The translations under genes and the position numbers were made by a program. Positions 1 through 8,527 of a stretch of DNA of 64,000 bases are shown here, in pieces. The stretch's first letter is position 1, and every line of letters begins with the position of its first letter. Origin of the DNA: Nocardia inohanensis NBRC 100128 (GTDB taxonomy: Bacteria; Actinomycetota; Actinomycetes; Mycobacteriales; Mycobacteriaceae); NCBI RefSeq assembly GCF_001612945.1, contig NZ_BDBK01000017.1, positions 124,001 to 188,000 on the forward strand. Direction: 5' to 3'. Under the pieces are notes generated by a model. It was not told the origin of the DNA. It searched no databases and saw only the letters and a program-made list of their open reading frames with translations.

Positions 1-324
1 CGTCGGCTCGGGAATGGCGGTCACCTCCGCCATCTGCTTCCGCTGCGCCGTTGGTCCGTATTGCAGACAATCCAGGGTTTCCCGCCACGGAGTCGGCGGA
101 ACCGGAGCCGCGAACCGCAACTCGCCGATCGGCGGCGCGGCATACGGAATCCCGAGGAAGGCGAACCCGCTCTCCCGCCGCTCGCCTCGAACCGGCCCAT
201 AGGTGGTGGGGACCACATCCGCCGCCGTCTTGGCTTCCGATCGATTGGAGCAGGCCGAGGCGGCCAAGACCAGGGCCCCCGCTCCAAGCAGCAACGAACG
301 ACGTCCGAACTTGTCAGCAGGCAT
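1..324 (-). CDS. Type B carboxylesterase lipoprotein, N-terminal part (runs off the left edge)
   Basis: The minus frame from the ATG at 324 stays open for 108 codons to the window edge. The N-terminus (MPADKFGRRSLLLGAGAL) has a twin-arginine pair at residues 8-9 and a lipobox-like end with Cys25, so an exported lipoprotein is likely. The mature part carries the block YGPVRGE followed by FAFLGIPYAAPPIGELRF, which is typical of the first 40 residues of type B carboxylesterases (alpha/beta hydrolases acting on carboxylic esters). The Ser-Glu-His triad would lie outside the window. A good ribosome binding site (GAGG) precedes the start. It is divergent from the ROK regulator gene with only about 20 bp between start codons, so that regulator may control it. 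Family assignment is firm; substrate unknown. Confidence 0.85.
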   Translation of the reverse strand, partial: MPADKFGRRSLLLGAGALVLAASACSNRSEAKTAADVVPTTYGPVRGERRESGFAFLGIPYAAPPIGELRFAAPVPPTPWRETLDCLQYGPTAQRKQMAEVTAIPEPT

Positions 325-344
325 CTCGACCTCGGTGTCCATAT

Positions 345-2225
345 ATGTCAACAGTTGAAAAAATTCTTCGCCAGCCTAATGTCTACCCCGTGCCCCAACA
401 ACCCGCCGTCCCACCCGGCGATCCCGCCGCGTCCGGCCCGGCCGTGCCTGCCGGGCCGGCCGCGGCCGCTGGCCCGGTCGTACCCGCTGGCCCGGTCGTA
501 CCCGCTGGCCCGGTCGTACCCGCTGGCTCGGCCGTACCCGCTGGCTCGGCCGTACCCGCCGAGCCGGTCATACCTGCCGAGCTGGCCTCGCCTGCCGAGC
601 TGGCCTCGCCTGCCGAGCTGGCCTCGCCCGCCGCGCCGGTCTCGCCTGCCGAGCCGGGCGTGGCGTCGATCCCGGCCGATACCGGCACCTCGCACCGTGC
701 GTCCGCTAGTTCCGGCGTCGCCGCGTTCGGCGTCGCCGCGTTCGGCGTCGCCGCGTTCGGCGGCGCGGCGTTCGACGGTGCCGCGCCCGCCGTGACCGCG
801 CCCAGCGATGCCGCCGCTGTCCGCCGTCGCAATCTCGGCCTGGTCCTGCGTCACATCGCCGATCACGGTCCGTGTGCCCGCACCGAAATAGCCGCCGCCA
901 CCGGCCTCGCCCACGGCTCCGTCACCGCCCTGGTCTCGGATCTCCTCGAACGCGGCCTGATCACCGAGGACGCCGTCCAGCGCAGTGGCACCCGTGGCCG
1001 TCCTGGCCGCCCGGTTCGGCTGGCCCCCACCCGAGCGCTCATCCTCACCGTCCAGATCGGCGCCGACCGGATCCGGGTCCGTACCGCGGACTTGTCCGGT
1101 GCGACGGTCCGGGAGACCACCGCACCCGTCCGCACACCGATCGCGCCCGATCGGATGGCCGACACGGTTGCCGCCCTGCTTCAGCGAGCGGTGGCCGCCA
1201 CCGTCGGAGCGTCGGAGTGGCCGCGCTCGGCATCCGGTGCTCCTTCGACCGGATTGCCTTTCCCGGCCGCCGTGGATGAGCCTTCGCCGCCGCACCCGGT
1301 GGTTGCCGGGGCCGGCGAGTTCGGCGGTGCCGCAACGGGTGTCACGGCGATGCCGGGGCGGGCTCGGTCGGACTCGGACGGCGCCGGCGCGGCGCACCCG
1401 GGATCGGTCGCACCAGCCGGCGATCGGTGGGATGCCGCGGTGGTACGGGTCGTAGTGGCCATGGCGGGGCCGGTGCGGGATGACGCGGCGCGGACCGTGG
1501 TGGTGGCGCCGGATTTCGGGTGGCTGGGCCCGGTTCGGCTGGGAGAGTTGATCGCAGCGCGAATGCCGGGGCTGGGGTGTGCGGTGGAGGTGGTCAACGA
1601 CGGGAACGCGGCGGCGTTGGCGGAGTTTCATGCGCGGGGGCGGCGGGATCGGGTGGTGCTGATCGAGGCCGGGACAGGGATCGGCGGTGGCGTCGTCGTC
1701 GATGGGCGCATCGAGACCGGTAGTCACGGTGTCGCGGGGGAGCCGGGACATATGCCGGTCGGCTGGGACGGGCCCGAATGTGCTTGCGGGGCACGGGGTT
1801 GTCTCGTTGTATACGCCGGGCCGGAGGCGGTGCTGGGTGCGGCCGGATTGCGGGACATGTTGCGGGACCAGGGGGTGTGCGCCGCCTCCGCCGAATTGGT
1901 GACCCGCCTCCGGGCGGGCGACGGCCCGGCGCTCACGGCGGTCGAGGTGGCCGGGCGGGCCATCGGGGCGGCGGTGCAATCGATCACGGCCTTGCTGGAT
2001 GTGGATGCGGTGGTGCTGGGCGGGACGCTGGCGCAATGGTTTCCGTGGCTCGCGCCCGGCGTGGAGTCCGCTCTGGCGGGACGGCGCGCGTTGCTGCCGG
2101 GGCTGGCCCTCGAAGTGGTTCCGGCGGTGCTCGGGCAGGACGCCATCCTGCTGGGCGCCGTCGAATTCGCGCGGCGCGCAGTGCTTTCCGATCCGGCGGT
2201 GGTGCCGCCGCTGCGGGCCGGATGA
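345..2225 (+). CDS. ROK-family transcriptional regulator with a repetitive Pro/Ala-rich N-terminal extension
   Basis: ROK proteins are sugar-responsive repressors or kinases. Here a winged HTH lies at about residues 160-210 (RTEIAAATGLAHGSVTALVS), followed by a ROK fold with NDGNAAALAEF, the glycine-rich EAGTGIGGG and the zinc-type motif CACGARGCL near residue 480, so it is a regulator rather than a pure kinase. Length from ATG 345 is 626 aa against about 400 for the family. The excess is a low-complexity N-terminus of about 150 residues built from 6- and 5-residue repeats and a Pro/Ala/Gly-rich insertion of about 75 residues inside the ROK fold. The start is uncertain: ATG 345 has no clear ribosome binding site, and GTG 792, just before the HTH, would give a normal 477-aa protein. 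It faces the carboxylesterase gene. Confidence 0.8.
   Translation: MSTVEKILRQPNVYPVPQQPAVPPGDPAASGPAVPAGPAAAAGPVVPAGPVVPAGPVVPAGSAVPAGSAVPAEPVIPAELASPAELASPAELASPAAPVSPAEPGVASIPADTGTSHRASASSGVAAFGVAAFGVAAFGGAAFDGAAPAVTAPSDAAAVRRRNLGLVLRHIADHGPCARTEIAAATGLAHGSVTALVSDLLERGLITEDAVQRSGTRGRPGRPVRLAPTRALILTVQIGADRIRVRTADLSGATVRETTAPVRTPIAPDRMADTVAALLQRAVAATVGASEWPRSASGAPSTGLPFPAAVDEPSPPHPVVAGAGEFGGAATGVTAMPGRARSDSDGAGAAHPGSVAPAGDRWDAAVVRVVVAMAGPVRDDAARTVVVAPDFGWLGPVRLGELIAARMPGLGCAVEVVNDGNAAALAEFHARGRRDRVVLIEAGTGIGGGVVVDGRIETGSHGVAGEPGHMPVGWDGPECACGARGCLVVYAGPEAVLGAAGLRDMLRDQGVCAASAELVTRLRAGDGPALTAVEVAGRAIGAAVQSITALLDVDAVVLGGTLAQWFPWLAPGVESALAGRRALLPGLALEVVPAVLGQDAILLGAVEFARRAVLSDPAVVPPLRAG
468..557. 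repeat. Five tandem 18-bp units
   Basis: Three near-identical copies of an 18-nt unit (gctggcccggtcgtaccc) are followed by two copies with two substitutions. In the ROK frame the unit reads as a six-residue Pro-Val/Ala-Gly repeat. Unit length is a multiple of three, so copy-number change would keep the frame. Confidence 0.9.
576..629. repeat. Three tandem 18-bp units
   Basis: Three copies of gccgagctggcctcgcct, the last with one change, encode repeats of Ala-Glu-Leu-Ala-Ser-Pro in the ROK frame. Confidence 0.9.
714..773. repeat. Four tandem 15-bp units
   Basis: Three perfect copies of ggcgtcgccgcgttc plus one diverged copy encode a Gly-Val-Ala-Ala-Phe repeat just before the HTH of the ROK regulator. 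Confidence 0.9.
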
Positions 2226-2246
2226 GCGGTCCGCGGGCGGCGTGGA

Positions 2247-2768
2247 TCAGTTCATCGGGGTGGCGAGCAGGAGGGCGACCAGCACCAGGCAGGTGGCGGC
2301 GGTCAGCCAGGCCATGGCCCAGCGGCTGATGTGGCGGTTGCCGGTGCGGATATTGGTGAGGGTGAGGGCGCGGAATTCCCGGTCGGCGGTCTGCCGCCCC
2401 TCGGCGAAGGCCGGGTCGCCGGGGTGCAGATCCTCGGTGAGCCAGGGCAGGAAGTGCAGGGTCCAGAGCGTTCCGGCGTCATCGGTGATATGCAGGCGCA
2501 GACCGGTTCTGGAGCGGATGGGGGCCAAGCGTATGGCGAGCGCGGTGAGCGGATGTGGTCCCAGGCGGGCGGCGAGATGGACGAGCATGGCGGTGACGGC
2601 CACCCCTCCCGCCGTCACCGCCATAATCGCCCGCGACAGCGGCGGGATGCCCTCGAGCACCAGTGCCGCCGCCGCGAAGAGGAACCAGAAGGGTTGCAGG
2701 ACAGGCATTTCCAGCTGCGCCCGGGCGTCGGTTACGGTGCCGGTGAGACTGGAACGGCGCGGGTCCAT
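2247..2768 (-). CDS. Membrane protein of unknown function, 173 aa
   Basis: I do not recognise a family. The protein has two adjacent hydrophobic helices near residues 25-70, a soluble middle region with Trp/Leu-rich segments (TLWTLHFLPWL) and a third helix at the C-terminus, so it is probably a small integral membrane protein with a cytoplasmic loop of about 80 residues. I chose ATG 2768 (MDPRRSS) because a GGGAGG ribosome binding site sits 8 nt upstream; an in-frame ATG 16 codons earlier lacks one. It ends 21 bp from the convergent ROK gene and follows the 2823-3194 gene on the same strand, so the two may be cotranscribed. Confidence 0.65.
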   Translation of the reverse strand: MDPRRSSLTGTVTDARAQLEMPVLQPFWFLFAAAALVLEGIPPLSRAIMAVTAGGVAVTAMLVHLAARLGPHPLTALAIRLAPIRSRTGLRLHITDDAGTLWTLHFLPWLTEDLHPGDPAFAEGRQTADREFRALTLTNIRTGNRHISRWAMAWLTAATCLVLVALLLATPMN

Positions 2769-2822
2769 GAGATCGACCTCCCGGATCTCGGAACATGCTG
2801 CCGGGTAACGGAGCACCGGGCT

Positions 2823-3194
2823 TCAGGAGCAGGGCACCGTCACGGTGCAGCGTTCGCAGTGCTGGGTGCGGCGACGCGACCGCCGCCGGGCCGCTCCCGC
2901 CCGCCGCCGGTCGCGCTGCTCGACCCGGACAGCCAGGCGCACAACGACTTCCCGCAGCTCCATGCCGAGCTCGGCGGCACGGATCTCGGCCAGTTCCAGG
3001 GCGGGCCCGGGGTCGGTGAGGGTTGGGTCGCTGAGGATTTCGTCCAGGACCATGCCGCTGACGGCCTGCTCGTAGCTGAGCACCCGTGCGGGTAGCCAGC
3101 TCAGGATCCACCCGTCGCCGGAAGTGGGTGTGCAGACGGCGAATTCGGGTGAGACGTCGCTCGTGATGGACCAGGGAGTGGTGTGCAGGGCCAT
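2823..3194 (-). CDS. Hypothetical protein, 123 aa
   Basis: No family recognised. The first half has a mixed alpha/beta look (WSITSDVSPEF, GDGWILSWLPAR), then a helical segment (DPGPALELAEIRAAELGMEL) and a very Arg-rich C-terminus ending with two cysteines, CERCTV. ATG 3194 is preceded by GAGGAGG at good spacing; an earlier in-frame start is less likely. It is upstream of the 2247-2768 membrane-protein gene and divergent, across a long intergenic region, from the XRE regulator at 3610. Confidence 0.55.
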   Translation of the reverse strand: MALHTTPWSITSDVSPEFAVCTPTSGDGWILSWLPARVLSYEQAVSGMVLDEILSDPTLTDPGPALELAEIRAAELGMELREVVVRLAVRVEQRDRRRAGAARRRSRRRTQHCERCTVTVPCS

Positions 3195-3609
3195 TGGGCG
3201 TACACCTCCTCGAGGGAAGCCAGGGACCACGCGACGGTGGTCTGTGACATCAATGCTAGGTCATGGCTCACATGTAGAGAAGCGATAGTTTGTGTCCTGT
3301 AAGGCATTTGAATAATCGAGAAATGCCACAAATATGTCAGTAAGCACATCATGTGTCGAAGAAGTGCCCGGATTGAGGCGAGATTGCTTGGAGTGCAGGC
3401 TGAAACCACTCTGGAAGTGGCAGCAATGCTCGCCTCGAGGTATCAAGATTTTCGCTGGTAGGTTCGCGAAACCCGCCCCGGCCCAGCGCAAAACTGAAAA
3501 TCAGAAAACCCACTCCAGGTGCCTGGCATACATGACACATCGTGCTTAGGATGGGGCACGCACGACACGTTCTGGGCGCAGCAATGCAGAACATGATGGG
3601 AGACACGGC
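3195..3609. promoter_or_regulatory. 415-bp divergent intergenic region with three inverted repeats
   Basis: No convincing gene is seen here; the region is less GC-rich than its surroundings. It holds promoters for the minus-strand hypothetical gene and the plus-strand XRE regulator. Visible symmetry: 7-bp arms GGCATTT/AAATGCC at 3303-3327, the near-contiguous palindrome CCAGGTGCCTGG at 3515-3526, and 6-bp arms GTTCTG/CAGAAC at 3569-3592 just upstream of the XRE start. The last two are candidate autoregulatory operators for the XRE protein. Open frames crossing the region have non-coding composition. Confidence 0.5.
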
Positions 3610-4635
3610 ATGTCTCGCTCGACCTCGGAGGGCGAGCCGGTCGGCACACTGGTGCGCCGACTCCGCAAGGAACGCGACCTCACACAGGCGCAATTGGCCA
3701 CGCGGGTCGGCTGCTCACGCAGCCTGGTCCAGCAGATCGAAAACAACACGCGCATACCGCCTCTCGCGCTGCGCGAACGGTTGAGCTCGGTGCTGGGCGA
3801 ACGCCTGCCCACCGGCGTCGAGGAATCCGACGGCGACATCGCCACCAGCGAACTCCGCATGCGCTTCAATATCCTGCTCGGCAAGGACCCCGACGTGGTG
3901 TCCCGGGTGCTGGCGGTGGCGCAGAGCCTGGTGGACGCGGCCGGCGCGCGCGGCGAGGTGGAGCCGCTGCGCTCGATCGCCGAACGGCAGCTGGAGCGCG
4001 CGGAAGAGGTCTTGACGCAAATCCCTTCCGGCAGCGCCACGGTCTGGGAATGGAACACCATCAACGACTGGCTTACCGTGCTGGGCCGCGCCGAGACCGC
4101 CATCTGCGCCATTCACACCGCCGACCTGGGCACCATCGGCGGCGACGTGGGCGATGAATACCACCAGGAGATCCTGCGCCTGGCCGGCGCCGGCGTCTCG
4201 GTGCGCCGGCTGTACGTGGTGGACGCCATCGATGACGTGGTCCCGTACGAGGACAAACTCTGGCAGCAGGTCCGGGCCGGGGTGGAGACGGTGCTGATCA
4301 ATCGCGCTTTCGCCAGCAACGCGCAGAGCATGCTGATCGTCGACGAGAGTTATGTGGCGACCGGGGAATACGATATGGGCCGCCGGGAACGGGTGGCCAC
4401 CCGCTTCTCGGCGCTGAAGCACGACGTGCAATTCTCCCAGCGCAGATTCAACAAACTCTACGAACTCAGGAGTGCCGGAATGGCTCTCGTGGTCAACGAT
4501 GTCGCGGCGCGACCGGAACTGGCCCGTTATCAGCGTCTCGCGCAGGACGACTGCCGCGCCCTGTTCCGTGCCGGGTTGCGGCGCGCCTGGGGCGAGACCA
4601 ATGGGGAGTCGCCGGTCGAAGGCCCCGCCCGGTGA
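3610..4635 (+). CDS. XRE-family regulator with a large C-terminal sensory domain
   Basis: An N-terminal helix-turn-helix of the Cro/C1 type is clear at residues 10-62 (LRKERDLTQAQLATRVGCSR, then IENNTRIPP). The remaining ~270 residues form a separate domain with a helical linker and an alpha/beta region (EILRLAGAGVSVRRLYVVD, then SMLIVDESYVATGEYD) that resembles the phospholipase-D-like effector domains of TrmB-type regulators; this is my inference. The stop codon overlaps the GTG start of the aminotransferase gene by 4 nt, so it is translationally coupled to the enzymes it probably controls. Inverted repeats upstream could be its operator. The ligand is unknown. Confidence 0.75.
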   Translation: MSRSTSEGEPVGTLVRRLRKERDLTQAQLATRVGCSRSLVQQIENNTRIPPLALRERLSSVLGERLPTGVEESDGDIATSELRMRFNILLGKDPDVVSRVLAVAQSLVDAAGARGEVEPLRSIAERQLERAEEVLTQIPSGSATVWEWNTINDWLTVLGRAETAICAIHTADLGTIGGDVGDEYHQEILRLAGAGVSVRRLYVVDAIDDVVPYEDKLWQQVRAGVETVLINRAFASNAQSMLIVDESYVATGEYDMGRRERVATRFSALKHDVQFSQRRFNKLYELRSAGMALVVNDVAARPELARYQRLAQDDCRALFRAGLRRAWGETNGESPVEGPAR

Positions 4636-6056
4636 GCGAACCGACCGCACTGTGGTCCCGCGCCAAGCGGGTCAGCCTGGCGAATCGTTCCGACGAGCGC
4701 AAGAAGACCGCACGCGCCTTCCTGGGCGAGCATCCGGTCTTTCGCGGGACGCACGGCCGGGTGTACCAGGGCGTCATCGACGCCTATCACGGGGAGACCG
4801 AGCTGCCGATGGATCCGGCCGCCGCGGCCGCCCTGGACGTGGCTTGGCGCGAGCTGATGACGGGCGCGCAGCCGGCGGAGTATTGGAACGGCTGGCTGTA
4901 CGACAAGCGCCAGCCCTCGATGCTCCGGAAGCTGGCCGCCGAGCGGCTGTTTCAGCGCCTGCACCGGCCGGTCGCGACGGTGCCGGGCGTCCGGGTCGCG
5001 CCGGAGGAGGTCCTGGTCTGCCCCTACTCGAGCACCATCCTGCTGGAGGAGGCGGTGGCCACCATCGCCCGTCCGGGCGGCGTGCTGGTCAGCCCGGAGG
5101 GCTACTACAAGAGCGCCGAGGAGCACATCGTCAAGTTCGGGCTGACGCTGGTCACCAGTCCCGCCACCCCCGACCGCTCCTTCAAGATCGACCCCCGCGC
5201 CCTGGCCCGCACTCTGGAACAGCATGCGCGCCAAGGTGATCTGTGCGGCGTCATGCTCACCCTGCCCGGCAATCCGGTGGTCGGCGACTACACCGTCGCC
5301 GAACTCACCGAGATCGCCCGCGTCCTGATCGCCGCCGACACCCCGATCATCTGCGATATGTCCTTCGACCTCCTGGTCGACGACCACCTGCCCCTGGCCG
5401 CCCTGACCGTCGACACTCCCGCGGGCCCGGTCCGCCTCTACGACCGCATGGTCAGCATCACCGGAAACTCGAAGGCGTTCAACGCTTTCGGCCCCTGCAA
5501 GGTGGGCGCGGTCTGCTCCGGCGACCCGAATTGGCTCGCCGCCATCCGCGAACGCCTGCGCGTCTCGTTCCAACGCGAGACCACCCACCTGGTCCGCGCC
5601 ACCATCGAGCACACCACCGAGCCCTACCTGGCCGCCAACCGCCGCTACCTACGCGACCAGGTCGAGACCGCCTACCGCCTGCTGGAGGACATCAACACCC
5701 GTTGCGGCGCAGTGCTACTCCGCCCCCTCGGCAGCCGCCAGGGCATGTTCATGACCGTCGAATTCGACGCCGACCTCATGGCGAGCGCGGGAGTCCGCGA
5801 GCCCTACGAACTCGAAGACCTTCTGCTCACCGTCGCCGGCATCGATTCGGTCGCCCTGGACCGCACCGGTTCCCGCCGCCTCGGCGTCCGCCTCAACGTC
5901 GCCGCCCCCCGCCGCCACCAGGACGCCGAACCGGGTGACCTGCTCGGCGAGCTCTTCGACCGTCTGGAGCTCCTGCTGCAACGCCTGCGTTCGGGCGTGT
6001 CCTACCCGGATGCGTTGGGCGAGTTGCGAATTCCCGCCATCGCGGTCGCCTCGTGA
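4632..6056 (+). CDS. Class I/II PLP-dependent aminotransferase
   Basis: The 474-aa protein has the fold-type I layout: PYSSTILLEEA (phosphate-binding loop region), LPGNPVVGDYT, ICDMSFDLLVDD and the internal-aldimine motif SITGNSKAFN, with Lys281 as the likely PLP lysine. It should transfer an amino group between an amino acid and a 2-oxo acid in the cytosol; the substrate cannot be read from sequence. The N-terminus is about 60 residues longer than in short aminotransferases. GTG 4632 overlaps the stop of the XRE gene and its own stop overlaps the next start (both GTGA), so the three genes form one coupled unit. The adjacent AlaDh/PNT-like protein suggests paired transamination and NAD(P)-linked oxidoreduction. 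Confidence 0.85.
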   Translation: MSEPTALWSRAKRVSLANRSDERKKTARAFLGEHPVFRGTHGRVYQGVIDAYHGETELPMDPAAAAALDVAWRELMTGAQPAEYWNGWLYDKRQPSMLRKLAAERLFQRLHRPVATVPGVRVAPEEVLVCPYSSTILLEEAVATIARPGGVLVSPEGYYKSAEEHIVKFGLTLVTSPATPDRSFKIDPRALARTLEQHARQGDLCGVMLTLPGNPVVGDYTVAELTEIARVLIAADTPIICDMSFDLLVDDHLPLAALTVDTPAGPVRLYDRMVSITGNSKAFNAFGPCKVGAVCSGDPNWLAAIRERLRVSFQRETTHLVRATIEHTTEPYLAANRRYLRDQVETAYRLLEDINTRCGAVLLRPLGSRQGMFMTVEFDADLMASAGVREPYELEDLLLTVAGIDSVALDRTGSRRLGVRLNVAAPRRHQDAEPGDLLGELFDRLELLLQRLRSGVSYPDALGELRIPAIAVAS

Positions 6057-7126
6057 TCGTCGGCGTGCCGCGCGAGACCGCCGACGGTGAGCGGCGGGTG
6101 GCCCTGACCCCCGCCGATGTGAGACAGCTCGCGGAGCGGGGCATCCAGGTGCTCGTCGAGCAGGGTGCAGGCTGGCGAGCCGACTTCACCGATGCCGGGT
6201 ACCGCATGGCCGGAGCGGTGCTGATGTCGGACCCGGAGTCGGTATTCGTGGCGGCGGACGTGGTCGCCTGGGTGAAACCGCCTGCCCGCGGACTGGATTC
6301 GCTACCGCTGCGGCCGGGGCAGGTGCTGATGGGGTTCCAGGATCCGATCCACCGGCGCGCCCGCCTCGCCGAGCTGACCGCGCGCGGGGTGAAATCGATT
6401 GCCTTCGAGCTACTTTCACACCGCAGCACCGACGGCCCCCCGGATCCGCTTTCGGCCATGAGCCGCATCGCCGGCGCCGTGGCCTATCGGGAAGCCCGCG
6501 CCCTGCTCTCCGGCGAACCGGGGCCGCACCCGGTATCGGCGTCGCCTGTCGCAGTCGGGCAAGTCGTTCCGGCCGGTCGCGTCCCCGCTCCCGGAGTGCC
6601 CGCGCTGCCGCCTGCGCCGACCCGGCAGCGTGGGGTGCGCGCCTTGGTCATAGGCGCGGGCCAGGCGGGGCTCGCGGCCGTCGCGGCGGCCGTGGCGGCG
6701 GGTGATGAGCCGCCCACCGTGGTCGGCAACCGCCCGGCGCAGCGCACCGCCGCCCTCGAGGCCGGTGCCGGCGACTTCCGCGTCGCGGGGACCGCCGACG
6801 CGGTGGCGGATGTAGTCCGGAGATGTACCCCCGATCTGGTCCTGTGCGCCGCTGGGCAGCGTGGAAACGTCGCCCCGGTTCTGCTGGATCACGCCGGGCT
6901 GGAGGCACTTCCGGCCGGCGCGATAGTCGTCGACCTGACCGCCAAAGCCGGCGGCAACTGCATCGCGACCGTCGCCAATACGACCGTTCGCCTCCCCTCC
7001 GGCGTCCTCGTCATGCACCGCTCCAACTACCCCGCCGCCCGCCCGAACCTGGCCAGCCGGGCCTACGGCGCTGCCACCGCCACCGAGATCCTCGGTCTCG
7101 CCGCCGCCCGCAAAGCCGTTCCGTAG
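6053..7126 (+). CDS. Alanine dehydrogenase/transhydrogenase-alpha (AlaDh/PNT) family protein
   Basis: The N-terminal AlaDh/PNT domain starts VGVPRETADGERRVALTP, the classic opening with the substrate-binding Arg, and continues with a VVAWVKPP segment and VLMGFQDPIH. The NAD(P)-binding domain has VIGAGQAG near residue 200. A Pro/Ala-rich linker of about 30 residues joins the halves. Length (357 aa) fits soluble alanine dehydrogenases or the PntAA subunit, but no beta subunit or membrane part follows, so it is probably a stand-alone amino-acid or imine dehydrogenase. The alanine-dehydrogenase active-site His is not where I expect it, so activity on alanine is not assured. GTG 6053 overlaps the aminotransferase stop. 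Confidence 0.75.
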   Translation: MIVGVPRETADGERRVALTPADVRQLAERGIQVLVEQGAGWRADFTDAGYRMAGAVLMSDPESVFVAADVVAWVKPPARGLDSLPLRPGQVLMGFQDPIHRRARLAELTARGVKSIAFELLSHRSTDGPPDPLSAMSRIAGAVAYREARALLSGEPGPHPVSASPVAVGQVVPAGRVPAPGVPALPPAPTRQRGVRALVIGAGQAGLAAVAAAVAAGDEPPTVVGNRPAQRTAALEAGAGDFRVAGTADAVADVVRRCTPDLVLCAAGQRGNVAPVLLDHAGLEALPAGAIVVDLTAKAGGNCIATVANTTVRLPSGVLVMHRSNYPAARPNLASRAYGAATATEILGLAAARKAVP

Positions 7127-7171
7127 ACATGGCCGGAGATTCGCTGAATCCGGGCTATCGGGTGGTTCGAT

Positions 7172-8527
7172 GTGGCAATGGATCTGCGGACGGACCTTCC
7201 CGGCACCATTGATGCGCTGCTGCCCGACCTGACGGGCCTGCTCGAGCAGCTGGTTTCGATACCATCCATCGCGTTTCCGGATTATCCCAAGGAGGATGTC
7301 CAGCGCGCGCACGACTTGGTTGCCGATGAATTGCGCAAGTCGGGGGTCGACGACATTCGGGTGCTGAACCTGCCCGACACCTCACCGGTGATCTACGGGC
7401 GGATTCCCGCGCCGGAGGGCGCGCCGACCGTGTTGCTCTACGGCCACTACGACGTCCAGCCATCCGGCGACGAATCACGATGGAACACACCGCCGTTCCA
7501 GGCCGTCGAGAAGGACGGTGCGATCTATGGGCGGGGGTCGGCCGATTGCAAGGCGAATGTGGTGGCGCATATCGGTGCGCTGCGGGCCTGGGGTGGTAAG
7601 CCGCCGGTGGGCGTCACCATTGTGATCGAGGGGCAGGAGGAGTACGGGTCGGGGTTCGACGACTATCCGGCCGAGCATCCGGAGTTGTTCCAGGCCGACG
7701 CATTGCTCATCTGCGATGCGGGCAATATTCGCGCCGGGACGCCGACGCTGGTCACCGCCTTGCGCGGGGTCGCGGATGTGTTCGTGGAGGTCCGCACCTT
7801 GGCCGCGCCCGTGCACTCGGGGCAGTTCGGTGGCGCGGCGCCGGACGCGTTGCTGGCGCTCATGGCGGGGCTGGCCACCCTGCACGATGCCGACGGGAAT
7901 GTGGCGGTCGAGGGGCTGCGCCGGGACGAGTGGACCGGAATGAATTACACCGACCGGGAATTCGCGGAAGTCACCGGCATGGAGCCGGGGATGCCGTTGC
8001 TCGGAACAGGTCCGATCGGTGAGCGGATCTGGTACGGCCCGGCCATCACGGTGATCGGCCTGGACGCCCCGCCGACGAAAACCGCTGCCTCGGCGGTGGT
8101 TCCGTACGCCAAGGCGTATTTGAACGTGCGCGTGCACCCGGAGCAGGATCCGGCCGAGGGGCAGCGCGCGGTGATCGAGCACCTGAAGAAGGTCAAGCCG
8201 TTCGGCATCGAACTCCAGGTCACCGCCGGGGATGTCGGGGCCGGATTCGCCGCCGGCACAAGCGGTCCCGCCTATCAGGCCATGAGCCGGGCCATGAAGC
8301 AGGCGTGGGGTACCGACGCGGTCGACTCCGCCATGGGCGGCTCCATTCCGCTCACCAATTCGATGGCCGCCGCCAATCCCGGCTCCGAGGTGCTCATGCT
8401 CGGCGTCGAGGATTCCAAATGCAATATGCACGGCTTCAACGAGCGAGTCCTGTTGAGCGAGTTCAGGAATACCGCGCTCGCCGAGGCCGAATTCTTCCAA
8501 CTCTTCGCGGACAGGATGCGCAAGTGA
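7172..8527 (+). CDS. M20-family metallopeptidase (dipeptidase/deacylase)
   Basis: Motifs of co-catalytic zinc M20 hydrolases are in order: LLYGHYDVQPSGD (first metal His and Asp), YGRGSADCKAN (bridging Asp), EGQEEYGSG (catalytic Glu pair), LICDAGN, and a C-terminal metal His in NMHGFNE. It should hydrolyse dipeptides or N-acyl amino acids in the cytosol. Length 451 aa is normal. The start may be GTG 7172 or ATG 7178; neither has a strong ribosome binding site. The stop overlaps the GTG start of the YfcC-type carrier, suggesting that the carrier imports the peptide or amino-acid derivative that this enzyme cleaves (inference). Confidence 0.88.
   Translation: MAMDLRTDLPGTIDALLPDLTGLLEQLVSIPSIAFPDYPKEDVQRAHDLVADELRKSGVDDIRVLNLPDTSPVIYGRIPAPEGAPTVLLYGHYDVQPSGDESRWNTPPFQAVEKDGAIYGRGSADCKANVVAHIGALRAWGGKPPVGVTIVIEGQEEYGSGFDDYPAEHPELFQADALLICDAGNIRAGTPTLVTALRGVADVFVEVRTLAAPVHSGQFGGAAPDALLALMAGLATLHDADGNVAVEGLRRDEWTGMNYTDREFAEVTGMEPGMPLLGTGPIGERIWYGPAITVIGLDAPPTKTAASAVVPYAKAYLNVRVHPEQDPAEGQRAVIEHLKKVKPFGIELQVTAGDVGAGFAAGTSGPAYQAMSRAMKQAWGTDAVDSAMGGSIPLTNSMAAANPGSEVLMLGVEDSKCNMHGFNERVLLSEFRNTALAEAEFFQLFADRMRK

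Noticed and set aside
383..832. Collagen-like Gly-x-x repeat protein on the minus strand
   Set aside because: It is the antisense reading of the tandem repeats in the ROK N-terminus; no ribosome binding site, and repeats give open frames on both strands.
348..2036. Long minus-strand open frame opposite the ROK gene
   Set aside because: Arg/His/Pro-rich composition typical of a shadow frame; no domain; the plus strand has clear ROK motifs.
3334..3549. 71-codon plus-strand frame in the long intergenic region
   Set aside because: No ribosome binding site, no third-position GC bias, no recognisable feature.
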